DNA of 27,906 nucleotides from an uncultured Peptoniphilus sp. GTDB taxonomy: Bacteria; Bacillota; Clostridia; Tissierellales; Peptoniphilaceae. Below are positions 15,378 through 21,818 of the stretch, piece by piece. The DNA is taken from contig NZ_CALUAA010000015.1 of NCBI RefSeq assembly GCF_943913915.1, forward strand, positions 1 to 27,906, written 5' to 3'. The notes below the pieces were generated by a model, which saw only the letters and a program-made list of their open reading frames with translations, was not told the DNA's origin and ran no database searches. Positions within the stretch are counted from its first letter, which is position 1. Every line of letters starts with the position of its first letter. The translations under genes and the position numbers were made by a program.

Positions 15378-16115
15378 ATGAAAACCCACGATTTATTAAA
15401 TGAATTAAAATCAAAAGAATGGGTGAATTTAACCCACGAACTTACAAAGGATATGGCCATATACCAAGCCTTTAATCCCCTGGGTGAGCGTGTGCTCACC
15501 ACCTTGGAAGAGACGGGATCGGACAATCGAGAATACACCCTGGGCACCTCCCACGGAACCCACGTAGATGCGCCGGCCCACTTTATGGCGGGAGGCAGAA
15601 TTTTATCGGAGATCCCCGTAAAAGAGCGCTACCTTCCCCTTTACGTGCTCCATCTGGAAAAAGAAGTGGAGGCGGACAACGGCTACTCCGTAAGCGTGGA
15701 GGACATTAAGAAGTTCGAGGAAACCTACGGCGAGATCCCCGAAGGCGCCTTCGTCGCCTTTTCCTCCGGCTGGTACCACCGTATCTATTCTCAGGAAGAC
15801 TTCACCAATACCGACGAAAAAGGCGTGGAAATTACGCCGGGATGGTCTGTAGAGGCGCTGAAGTATTTGAGCGAGACCAGAAAGATTACCGCCATCGGCC
15901 ACGAAACATTGAACACCGATTCGGGACCGGAAGCGGCGGAAGCGGGGGACCTTGTGGCCCAGCGTTACTGGCTCAATCAAAATAAATTCCAAGTGGAAGT
16001 TATGGCGAATCTGGATAAAGTGCCCGCCACAGGCGCCGCCATTATGATCAACACTCTTCACATAAAAGACGCCGTGGCCTTCCCCGCGGAAGTCATCGCC
16101 GTGTTCGATAAGTAA
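15378..16115 (+). CDS. Cyclase-family (kynurenine formamidase-like) hydrolase
   Basis: A 245-residue metal-dependent amidohydrolase of the PF04199 cyclase family. The hallmark HxTHxDxPxH is present as H59-G60-T61-H62-V63-D64-A65-P66-A67-H68, which binds the divalent metals. Later conserved parts are AIGHETLNTDSG and IMINTLHIKDAVAFPAEVIAV. Members hydrolyse N-formylkynurenine or other cyclic amides and lactones; the substrate here is not known. It has a GGGGAAAGGAGG ribosome site and its own terminator. A diverged second copy of its last ~17 codons is found at 18246-18297, two kilobases downstream. Confidence 0.9.
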   Translation: MKTHDLLNELKSKEWVNLTHELTKDMAIYQAFNPLGERVLTTLEETGSDNREYTLGTSHGTHVDAPAHFMAGGRILSEIPVKERYLPLYVLHLEKEVEADNGYSVSVEDIKKFEETYGEIPEGAFVAFSSGWYHRIYSQEDFTNTDEKGVEITPGWSVEALKYLSETRKITAIGHETLNTDSGPEAAEAGDLVAQRYWLNQNKFQVEVMANLDKVPATGAAIMINTLHIKDAVAFPAEVIAVFDK

Positions 16116-16128
16116 AAAAGTCATGGAT

Positions 16129-16164
16129 AAAACCCCGCTGTCCCACATGGGATACGGGGTTTTT
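16129..16164 (+). terminator. Terminator after the cyclase gene
   Basis: AAAACCCCG pairs with CGGGGTTTTT, with an inner TCCC/GGGA stem. It separates the cyclase gene from the defence gene that follows. Confidence 0.88.
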
Positions 16165-16179
16165 CTGCCGATAAAAGAA

Positions 16180-16208
16180 TTCTCATAGCAATAAAACATG
16201 GGTATAAT
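16180..16208 (+). promoter_or_regulatory. Probable promoter of the PolC-like fusion gene
   Basis: TTCTCA (16180-16185), a 17-base spacer and a perfect TATAAT (16203-16208). The resulting leader is about 70 nt to the ATG at 16286, which has AGAAAGGAGA before it. This gives the gene its own transcription unit. Confidence 0.55.
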
Positions 16209-16285
16209 GGATGTAGATATCGTGATAAAGGGATGTCCATTCAAAAAATAGTTTATACAGATGTCAAAGTAGAAAGGAGACGAAT

Positions 16286-18247
16286 ATGAACATTAAAGAA
16301 ACGATCCGTGAGAAGGCAATGGAAACATATTCCGAGAGCGATTATGTAAAGGAAAGAGTCGAAAAAGAGCTGGATCATTTTGAAAAAGACGAGAGGTTTG
16401 GGGAGATAGAAAGCATTTTAAAAATTAAAGAAATAGTAGATGATCAAAATGTTTATGTCTTCCCGACGGGGATGTTGTCTCTTTATCTTTTAGATTTGGA
16501 CTTTATCAACCCCATGCCTGCCCATTACTATGATGTGCAGAAAAAACAAATTCTATTCGATAGCTCCGCTCTCTATGGTGTAGATTTACCGGAAAAGGAT
16601 GGGCTTGAAAGAGACGGTTTTAGTATATCGGAAGAATACTCGTTTAATTTAAAGAAGCCCACACACTTTGAACTGTATTTGTATGAGAAATATATCGATG
16701 ATATTAAAGAATTACTTAAAGACAGCTTCGATATAGAAATAAAAGCTGAAGAAGCCGAAAGGGACGGCCATAAGGAGAAAATTACGTACGGATCGACCAC
16801 AATTATATTTAATGATTCCTATGTAGACGACTTCTTCGGTAAAAACTTATGCCGAGATATTGATAGCGTGGATTTTTCAAAATATTTGTTCGAAGGTTCT
16901 GCAAAGGATTTATTGGAGGGTGAACTGAAAAGCGAAAAACCGAAAACCTTTGGGGAACTGATGGAACTCTTGGCGTTATCAAAATTGTCGACAAGAGAAG
17001 GGGTCAATAAATTGACGCAATTTAAAGATTTAAAATTCCCCAAAACGAGAGAAGATATATTTGAATATCTGAGAGATGAAGGGTATTCTGCCGAGGATGC
17101 AGCTGAAATTACTCGTCAAATTTCAATAGGAAAAGATCCGGATGTTAAAATTACAGACGAAAGTATTAAAGAATATTTTGAACAGCTTCAATATGTATGG
17201 GCTAAAGGATCTGTAGTATCCATCTTCCTTAGGGATTATCATGCAAAACGGTGTTTTAGGATGCAAAAAATTTCTATTTGGAGATTGCAGACGAAGACAG
17301 ACAACGAAATCAAGGACTACTCGGTCTCAGATTACTGTATCGATAATGGTCTTTTAGCACTAGGATGGAGTTTACGAGACAGTCATTTAGGAGAGAAGGC
17401 TCGCTCGAGAGAGGTAGTAAAGTCGAGATCCCTAATAAGTGAAGGAAACGAAGAAGAAAATTATAATAAATATGAACGCTTTGTAAAAGAAAACGATGTT
17501 TACAAAAGCTATTCAACTATCACACGTTTAAAAAATGATATTAAGCCCTATGACCTGGTGTGGATGAGAAAAGACGGGATCTATTGGCTGGGGATTGTGG
17601 GAGAAAATAGCAAATATCGCTATAATTCATCGGAACAAGCTTTAAATATGGACGCTTCAAATCAAAGAACGGATATCAAGTGGTTTGAAATCGGAGGCGA
17701 AGCCGATGTGCCCGGAGCCGTTACGACGTGTTTCATACAGGGCCATACTTTGCAGAGAATTAAGCAGGAGGGTGTGCTGGAATTTTCAACATACCTTATT
17801 AATACTATGAGCGGGGAGGCTATTTACGAAGCGAAGAAAATGAAGAAAAGTCCGGAATCTTTATTTAATCTCCTATCCTCGAATGATTGTGAAGATATTC
17901 TGTGTATGTGGTTATCTAAAAAATACGGATATATAGCTGTTCCCTCGACCTGTAAGCGATCGACCCAACTTTATGAATGCGTATTGCTAAATCCGAGCGC
18001 AGACGAGAATAAAGAAGTGTACGTACAAGTAAAAAAGGGGCATGATAATCTGAAATATTCAGACTATCAGCATCTGGACGGAGAAGTATGGTTATTTACG
18101 ACGAGAGGTCAGGTTATAGGAGAGAAGCAAGAGAGCATAAATGCAGTCGACCCCGAAGAAATCTATGATTTTGTTATGAGCGGCAAAAATGACAACTATT
18201 TGCCGAGTAAAATTTTAAAGTGGAGAGAATTATTAAAGCTTAATTAA
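16286..18247 (+). CDS. PolC-like / EVE-like / PD-(D/E)XK nuclease-like fusion, putative defence protein
   Basis: 653 residues. (1) Residues ~5-325 resemble the palm/fingers part of Gram-positive PolC, in the same order but shortened. REKAMETYSESD...RVEKELD (6-30), FPTGM...INPMPAHY (59-81) and GVDLPEKDG correspond to PolC RRAKEIYGD...RLEKEL, SRGSVGSS...VNPLPPHY and GFDLPDKN. KPKTFGELMELLALS (218-232), TREDIFEYLRDEGYS and a trailing AKGSVVSIFL segment correspond to its KTFSEL, DDIMVYL and FPKAHAAAYVL regions. The catalytic DIDLN motif is absent and the zinc cysteines are gone. (2) Residues ~329-505 look EVE/PUA-like (ISIWRLQT, DNGLLALGW, IKPYDLVWMRKDGIYWLGIVG, KYRYN). (3) Residues ~530-620 look Mrr/PD-(D/E)XK-like: CEDILCMWL, E564 and Q581-V-K583. 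Codon use is more AT-rich than upstream genes. Homology is judged from memory; function is inferred. Confidence 0.72.
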   Translation: MNIKETIREKAMETYSESDYVKERVEKELDHFEKDERFGEIESILKIKEIVDDQNVYVFPTGMLSLYLLDLDFINPMPAHYYDVQKKQILFDSSALYGVDLPEKDGLERDGFSISEEYSFNLKKPTHFELYLYEKYIDDIKELLKDSFDIEIKAEEAERDGHKEKITYGSTTIIFNDSYVDDFFGKNLCRDIDSVDFSKYLFEGSAKDLLEGELKSEKPKTFGELMELLALSKLSTREGVNKLTQFKDLKFPKTREDIFEYLRDEGYSAEDAAEITRQISIGKDPDVKITDESIKEYFEQLQYVWAKGSVVSIFLRDYHAKRCFRMQKISIWRLQTKTDNEIKDYSVSDYCIDNGLLALGWSLRDSHLGEKARSREVVKSRSLISEGNEEENYNKYERFVKENDVYKSYSTITRLKNDIKPYDLVWMRKDGIYWLGIVGENSKYRYNSSEQALNMDASNQRTDIKWFEIGGEADVPGAVTTCFIQGHTLQRIKQEGVLEFSTYLINTMSGEAIYEAKKMKKSPESLFNLLSSNDCEDILCMWLSKKYGYIAVPSTCKRSTQLYECVLLNPSADENKEVYVQVKKGHDNLKYSDYQHLDGEVWLFTTRGQVIGEKQESINAVDPEEIYDFVMSGKNDNYLPSKILKWRELLKLN

Positions 18248-18297
18248 AGACGCCGTGGCCTTCCCGGTGGAAGTCATCGCCGTGTTGGATAAGTAAA
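18246..18297 (+). pseudogene. Second, diverged copy of the cyclase-gene 3' end
   Basis: About 52 bp match 16065-16116 with three substitutions. In frame it reads DAVAFPVEVIAVLDK and a stop, against DAVAFPAEVIAVFDK at the end of the intact cyclase. The copy starts at the stop codon of the PolC-like gene and runs into its own terminator. It is the tail of a paralogue or another allele left behind by a recombination or gene-replacement event. Confidence 0.85.
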
Positions 18298-18322
18298 AGC
18301 ATCCCTAAGGGGTGCTTTTTTA
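18295..18322 (+). terminator. Terminator after the cyclase-tail remnant
   Basis: AAAAGCATCCC pairs with GGGGTGCTTTT (one wobble), followed by T residues. It now ends the PolC-like gene's transcript and insulates cas3. The cas3 promoter must lie in the following ~80 bp, but no -35/-10 pair there is convincing. Confidence 0.8.
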
Positions 18323-18405
18323 TTGAAAAAACAAAGACGAATATATGTTTGGGACCTTAGAGCAAAGAGTATCTATAGATTAAAGAAGTTTAAGGAGGCG
18401 AAATT

Positions 18406-20949
18406 TTGACGAAATATTATGCACATATTGATCAGAAAGATCGAATGCGACGGCAGACTCTTTTAGATCATCTTGAAAATACGGCAAGAGAATGTGCCAA
18501 TTTGGGAGAAGAAGTAGAGATGGAGAATCTTCTCTACTATGTAGGTTTACTTCATGATTCGGGAAAAATAAAATATGCTTTCCAGCAAAAGATTTTACAT
18601 AATGGAAGCGAAAGAGTAGATCATTCGACTTTCGGAGGTCTGCTTACTTTAAATTTTCTCGATGAGATTTACGATACTTTTCGCCAGGATGTGGAAGATG
18701 ACCACTGGGCGAGCCTTACGGAAGATCTGAAAAGGGATCCGTACAAGATCATTTATCTTAATGACTTTGTCCACACTTTGGTGTATCCGATCATGTCCCA
18801 TCACGGACCTTTCGATTTGGTGCGACAAAACGAAAGCTATAACTACGTCTATACACCCCTTGAGCGGGCGGAGAGGGAGAGAAAATCTGCCGGTTTTGAA
18901 AACGATTCCCGCACTTTTTTAAAAATGATGGATGAGAAGGGCATCGACTTGCGGCAGATTTTTATTGAAGGCTTTAAAGAATATGTCGTTATCGTAGAAA
19001 AGCTGAAAAAATTGGCGGAAAGAACCGGAAGCGACATACAAGAAGCCATGCTTTTTTATCATGGGATGCTTATGCGTCTTATTGTCTCGATCTTAAAGTC
19101 GGCGGACATTAAAGACACGATCAATTCATATGAAACAGTTATCGAGGATGAAGACGAGGAGATTCTACAAGATCTTGTAGACGATTTTGAAAAGCGTGTG
19201 CTGAGTAGGTACGAAAGTTTCGGCGAGCCGACAAAAGAGTTGGATTTTGCCAGGAAAAACATCGCCGATGCTATCTTGGAACGTTCGAAACGGGATTCTT
19301 CTGGCATCTACACCCTGGATCTTCCTACCGGGGCGGGTAAGACCCTGCTTTCTTTGCGTTATGGAACCAATCAAATGAGGTATTGCGGGAAGCGACGCTT
19401 CTTCTATGTAACCTCCTATCTATCCGTCTTAGAACAAAATGCCGAGAGTATGAAAGAAGTTTTGCAAAACAAGGAGTATATTTTGGAACATCACTCCAAT
19501 GTGGTGCGGGAGGATGAAGAGGAGCGAAGCATCGGAAAGCGGGATGAAAAGGAAGACTCTCTGGAAGCGGTACGCCGAAATTTTTTAGTGGACGACTGGA
19601 CATCTCCCGTGGTGCTGACGACCATGGTGCAGTTTTTTAATACGCTTTTTAAAGGGCGATCCGGAAATTTGACGCGTTTTAAGTCTCTCATTAATAGCGT
19701 AGTAGTTTTGGATGAATTGCAATCTCTGCCTTCAGAAGTTCTCTATCTTATGAATTTGGCACTGAATTTTATGAAGACCGTTCTGAAAACGACGGTGGTG
19801 CTTTCGACAGCGACTCAGCCTACTTACGGCTCCATGAGTCTGGTCCATCGACTGGACTACGGCAATGAGAATGGAGAGAAAAAAGAAATCGTCACCGTGC
19901 CTTCTGAAGATGTAAAAAGCTTCGAACGTTCGAAAGTTTTCATCTATGGATCCATCGAAAAGGAATATACCCTCGACGACGTGGCGGATTTTGTATTGGA
20001 AGAACGAAAAATGTCGCAACTTATCATCCTAAACACAAAAGGAGCGGTGCGTGGCCTTTACGATCGTCTCGTGAGCGAAATACCGGAAAAGGATCTTTAC
20101 TATTTAACGACGAATCTTACGGCGGCGGATCGTTTGAAGCGTATCGGTGAAATAAAAAAACGGCTCGAACTGGGTGAGCCGATCTGTGTAGTGAGTACTC
20201 AGCTTATTGAAGCCGGAGTGGATGTAGATTTTGCACGGGTGGTGCGTTCCCTTACGGGAATCGACTCCATCGTTCAGGCGAGAGGGCGGTGCAATCGGGA
20301 AGGAAAGAGAAAAGATGCCCGCACTTATATTGTGAATATAAATCGGAAAGAGGAAAATATTGCGCCTTTAAAAGGTATGAGGGAGAGGAAACTCGCCAGT
20401 CGTTTGATTTTAGAAGGGCAAGAAGGGGAAGTTGACATAGAGGAATTGATTACGCCCTACTTCGAAAAGCTATATGCCAATCTAAAAAAGAACGAACTGC
20501 TGGAGCCTTTGGATCCCCTGGCAAAAAATCAAAAGAAAAAAGATATTCTACTGAAATCTATTCCTTCGGCGGAGCCATATGATGGCGGCATTGCTTTTGC
20601 AGATGAAAAGGTGCTGCATTTTTTCCAATCGTTTAAAAGCGCCTACGACAACTTCCAATTAATCGATGACTCTCAAGAGGTGGCGATCGTGGACTATGAA
20701 GAAACTCATAAAGATTTGGAGAAATTAAGAGATTTAGACGAGGATGTAAAAATAAGTTTCGACGGACGGAACTTAAAGGAAATGCGCGGCATTATTCGCA
20801 GTTTGACGCGGCATACGGTGCCCGTTCGAAAGGAGGTGCGCGATCAGTGCGAGAAAATATTAGATGGTACGGTCAACATTTTGCCAAACAATTTTTACAA
20901 CGAGCGATTTGGAGTGAATGTGGACGATCCGGATAATTTTTTGCTCTAA
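18406..20949 (+). CDS. cas3: Type I-C CRISPR helicase-nuclease Cas3
   Basis: An 847-residue Cas3 with an N-terminal HD nuclease and a C-terminal superfamily 2 helicase. It degrades target DNA recruited by Cascade. HD motifs: H22, LLHDSGK with H50-D51, H73, and the IMSHHG histidine pair. Helicase motifs: Walker A LPTGAGKT (306-313), DEXX box DELQ (436-439), STAT (467-470), STQLIEAGVDVDF and QARGRCNREG (from 624). All look intact. It starts with TTG at 18406, which follows TAAGGAGG at good spacing; no ATG is in position. It is separated from cas5c by 152 bp that contain the mini-RNA, so it is transcribed independently or at least insulated. Confidence 0.95.
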   Translation: MTKYYAHIDQKDRMRRQTLLDHLENTARECANLGEEVEMENLLYYVGLLHDSGKIKYAFQQKILHNGSERVDHSTFGGLLTLNFLDEIYDTFRQDVEDDHWASLTEDLKRDPYKIIYLNDFVHTLVYPIMSHHGPFDLVRQNESYNYVYTPLERAERERKSAGFENDSRTFLKMMDEKGIDLRQIFIEGFKEYVVIVEKLKKLAERTGSDIQEAMLFYHGMLMRLIVSILKSADIKDTINSYETVIEDEDEEILQDLVDDFEKRVLSRYESFGEPTKELDFARKNIADAILERSKRDSSGIYTLDLPTGAGKTLLSLRYGTNQMRYCGKRRFFYVTSYLSVLEQNAESMKEVLQNKEYILEHHSNVVREDEEERSIGKRDEKEDSLEAVRRNFLVDDWTSPVVLTTMVQFFNTLFKGRSGNLTRFKSLINSVVVLDELQSLPSEVLYLMNLALNFMKTVLKTTVVLSTATQPTYGSMSLVHRLDYGNENGEKKEIVTVPSEDVKSFERSKVFIYGSIEKEYTLDDVADFVLEERKMSQLIILNTKGAVRGLYDRLVSEIPEKDLYYLTTNLTAADRLKRIGEIKKRLELGEPICVVSTQLIEAGVDVDFARVVRSLTGIDSIVQARGRCNREGKRKDARTYIVNINRKEENIAPLKGMRERKLASRLILEGQEGEVDIEELITPYFEKLYANLKKNELLEPLDPLAKNQKKKDILLKSIPSAEPYDGGIAFADEKVLHFFQSFKSAYDNFQLIDDSQEVAIVDYEETHKDLEKLRDLDEDVKISFDGRNLKEMRGIIRSLTRHTVPVRKEVRDQCEKILDGTVNILPNNFYNERFGVNVDDPDNFLL

Positions 20950-20951
20950 AT

Positions 20952-20976
20952 AAAAAAAGACCGTAACGGCCTTTTT
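20952..20976 (-). terminator. Hairpin terminator between cas3 and cas5c, better formed on the minus strand
   Basis: The minus-strand RNA forms AAAAAGGCCG-UUA-CGGUCUUUUU, a 10-bp stem with one G-U pair, then a run of U. On the plus strand the same hairpin has an A-C mismatch at that position. It can end cas3 transcription but suits the minus-strand RNA better, in agreement with a small RNA gene reading towards cas3. Confidence 0.75.
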
Positions 20977-21012
20977 CTAAACAAACATATTTCAATCCAC
21001 AGCTTTTGCTGA
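20952..21012 (-). ncRNA. CreR-like cas-regulating crRNA (mini-CRISPR with a short guide)
   Basis: A ~61-nt RNA predicted on the minus strand. Order: TATAAT (-10, plus-strand 21024-21019); start near 21012; stem-loop CAGC-AAAA-GCTG (21011-21000); then TGGATTGAAAT (20999-20989), identical to the last 11 bases of the array repeat, which form the I-C crRNA 5' handle. In the true repeat, too, this handle directly follows a G closing the stem, where Cas5d cleaves. Next come a ~12-nt guide beginning ATGTTTGTTTA (20988-20978) and an intrinsic terminator. The guide matches the cas5c promoter at 10 of 11 positions with a TTC PAM. CreR-type RNAs that guide Cascade to cas promoters are known in other systems. 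Existence and function here are inferred. Confidence 0.75.
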
Positions 21013-21018
21013 AATTTA

Positions 21019-21047
21019 ATTATATCAAAAATAAAAAATAAAAAAAG
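21019..21047 (-). promoter_or_regulatory. Probable promoter of the CreR-like RNA
   Basis: A perfect TATAAT on the minus strand (21024-21019), set in very A/T-rich DNA, with a T-rich stretch (CTTTTT) at the -35 distance. The -35 is poor, so strength relies on the -10 and AT-rich upstream DNA. It is divergent from the cas5c promoter. Confidence 0.5.
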
Positions 21048-21050
21048 AGG

Positions 21051-21079
21051 TTGACGCAATTCGTACAATAAACTAACAT
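21051..21079 (+). promoter_or_regulatory. Promoter of the cas5c-cas8c-cas7c-cas4-cas1-cas2 operon
   Basis: TTGACG (21051-21056), exactly 17 bases, then TAACAT (21074-21079). It lies 22 bp before the cas5c start codon, with AAAGGAGGTGA as ribosome-binding site. Confidence 0.75.
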
Positions 21080-21082
21080 GAA
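21069..21082 (-). promoter_or_regulatory. Predicted target site of the CreR-like RNA (seed match plus TTC PAM)
   Basis: On the minus strand the site reads TTC (21082-21080) then ATGTTAGTTTA (21079-21069). The guide is ATGTTTGTTTA, so positions 1-5 and 7-11 match and only position 6 differs. Position 6 is flipped out and not read in type I effectors. The site covers the cas5c -10 hexamer, so effector binding should block transcription. Beyond position 11 pairing stops, which should prevent cleavage. Confidence 0.7.
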
Positions 21083-21101
21083 GATTAAAAGGAGGTGAAC
21101 C

Positions 21102-21806
21102 ATGGAACGATCAAAATATTTCTATGCTAAAGTTTACGGTGATCGGGCGTTGATCACGGCTCCTGAAAGTAAATCGGGAGGAGAAAAATTTTCGAGCCAA
21201 ATCCCTACGCGGGAGATGCTTCGGGGGATTATCGATGCCAATTATTTTAAGCCGGTCTTAAGAAATGTCGTCGATGAAGTCCGCATCATGAACGAAATCG
21301 AATCTTACACGCAAGGCACACGCCTTTTGTTAAAAGACTACAAGGCTGATTTAAGTGCATACACCTATCTCAATGATGTATGTTACTATGTGAAGTTTCA
21401 TTTCGAGTGGAATGAAGCGCGGGAGGATTTAAAAGGCGATCGAAATTTCAAAAAGCACGAGGCTATTACAGAGCGCTCCTTAAAGCGAGGAGGCAGGCGT
21501 CCCATTTTCCTGGGCGTAAGCGAGTGTATGGGCTATATTGAAGAGCTGACGGAAGATGAGTACGAGCATGACAAGGGGCATTACGACGACAAAAATCTAG
21601 GCTTCGGATTGATGTTTAACGAATTTATCTATCCGGACAAGCCCGGCGGTATGCTGAAGGCGGTATATGTGCCGATTAATATGAAAAAGGGCCGCATCAA
21701 CTATGAAGAGCTGGAAGGGCAGGGAATTATAAACGAAGTGCGTAATTACGACTTTAAAGAACCTGTCATAACCCGAACTGTCGATGAAGAATTAGAAGAT
21801 TATTAA
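21102..21806 (+). CDS. cas5c: Type I-C CRISPR pre-crRNA endonuclease Cas5c (Cas5d)
   Basis: A 234-residue RAMP protein. In type I-C, which lacks Cas6, Cas5 cuts pre-crRNA at the 3' base of the repeat hairpin and stays on the 11-nt 5' handle in Cascade. Candidate catalytic residues known from the Bacillus homologue are in place: Y48 (ANYFKP) and K118-H119 (FKKHEA). The start REYP-type RAMP strand and the central FLGVSECMGYI loop are typical. It is the first gene of the operon. Because it recognises hairpin plus handle, it is the enzyme expected to process the CreR-like RNA. Confidence 0.93.
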   Translation: MERSKYFYAKVYGDRALITAPESKSGGEKFSSQIPTREMLRGIIDANYFKPVLRNVVDEVRIMNEIESYTQGTRLLLKDYKADLSAYTYLNDVCYYVKFHFEWNEAREDLKGDRNFKKHEAITERSLKRGGRRPIFLGVSECMGYIEELTEDEYEHDKGHYDDKNLGFGLMFNEFIYPDKPGGMLKAVYVPINMKKGRINYEELEGQGIINEVRNYDFKEPVITRTVDEELEDY

Positions 21807-21818
21807 AGGAGGTGAGAC

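Noticed and set aside
16286..17260. The PolC-like region as a broken copy of the housekeeping polC gene
   Set aside because: It is one long intact frame fused to two further domains, and the divergence is spread evenly with collinear shortening. A decaying gene would show frameshifts or stops.
18342..18351. ATGTTTG upstream of cas3, matching the first seven guide bases of the CreR-like RNA
   Set aside because: It is preceded by TAT rather than TTC, and the match stops at position 8. I do not consider it a second target.
20989..21000. The handle-like sequence as a simple leftover of an old CRISPR repeat
   Set aside because: A decayed repeat would not be expected to keep a new perfect stem, an exact 11-nt handle, a terminator and a PAM-flanked seed match to the adjacent promoter. 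It remains the main alternative.
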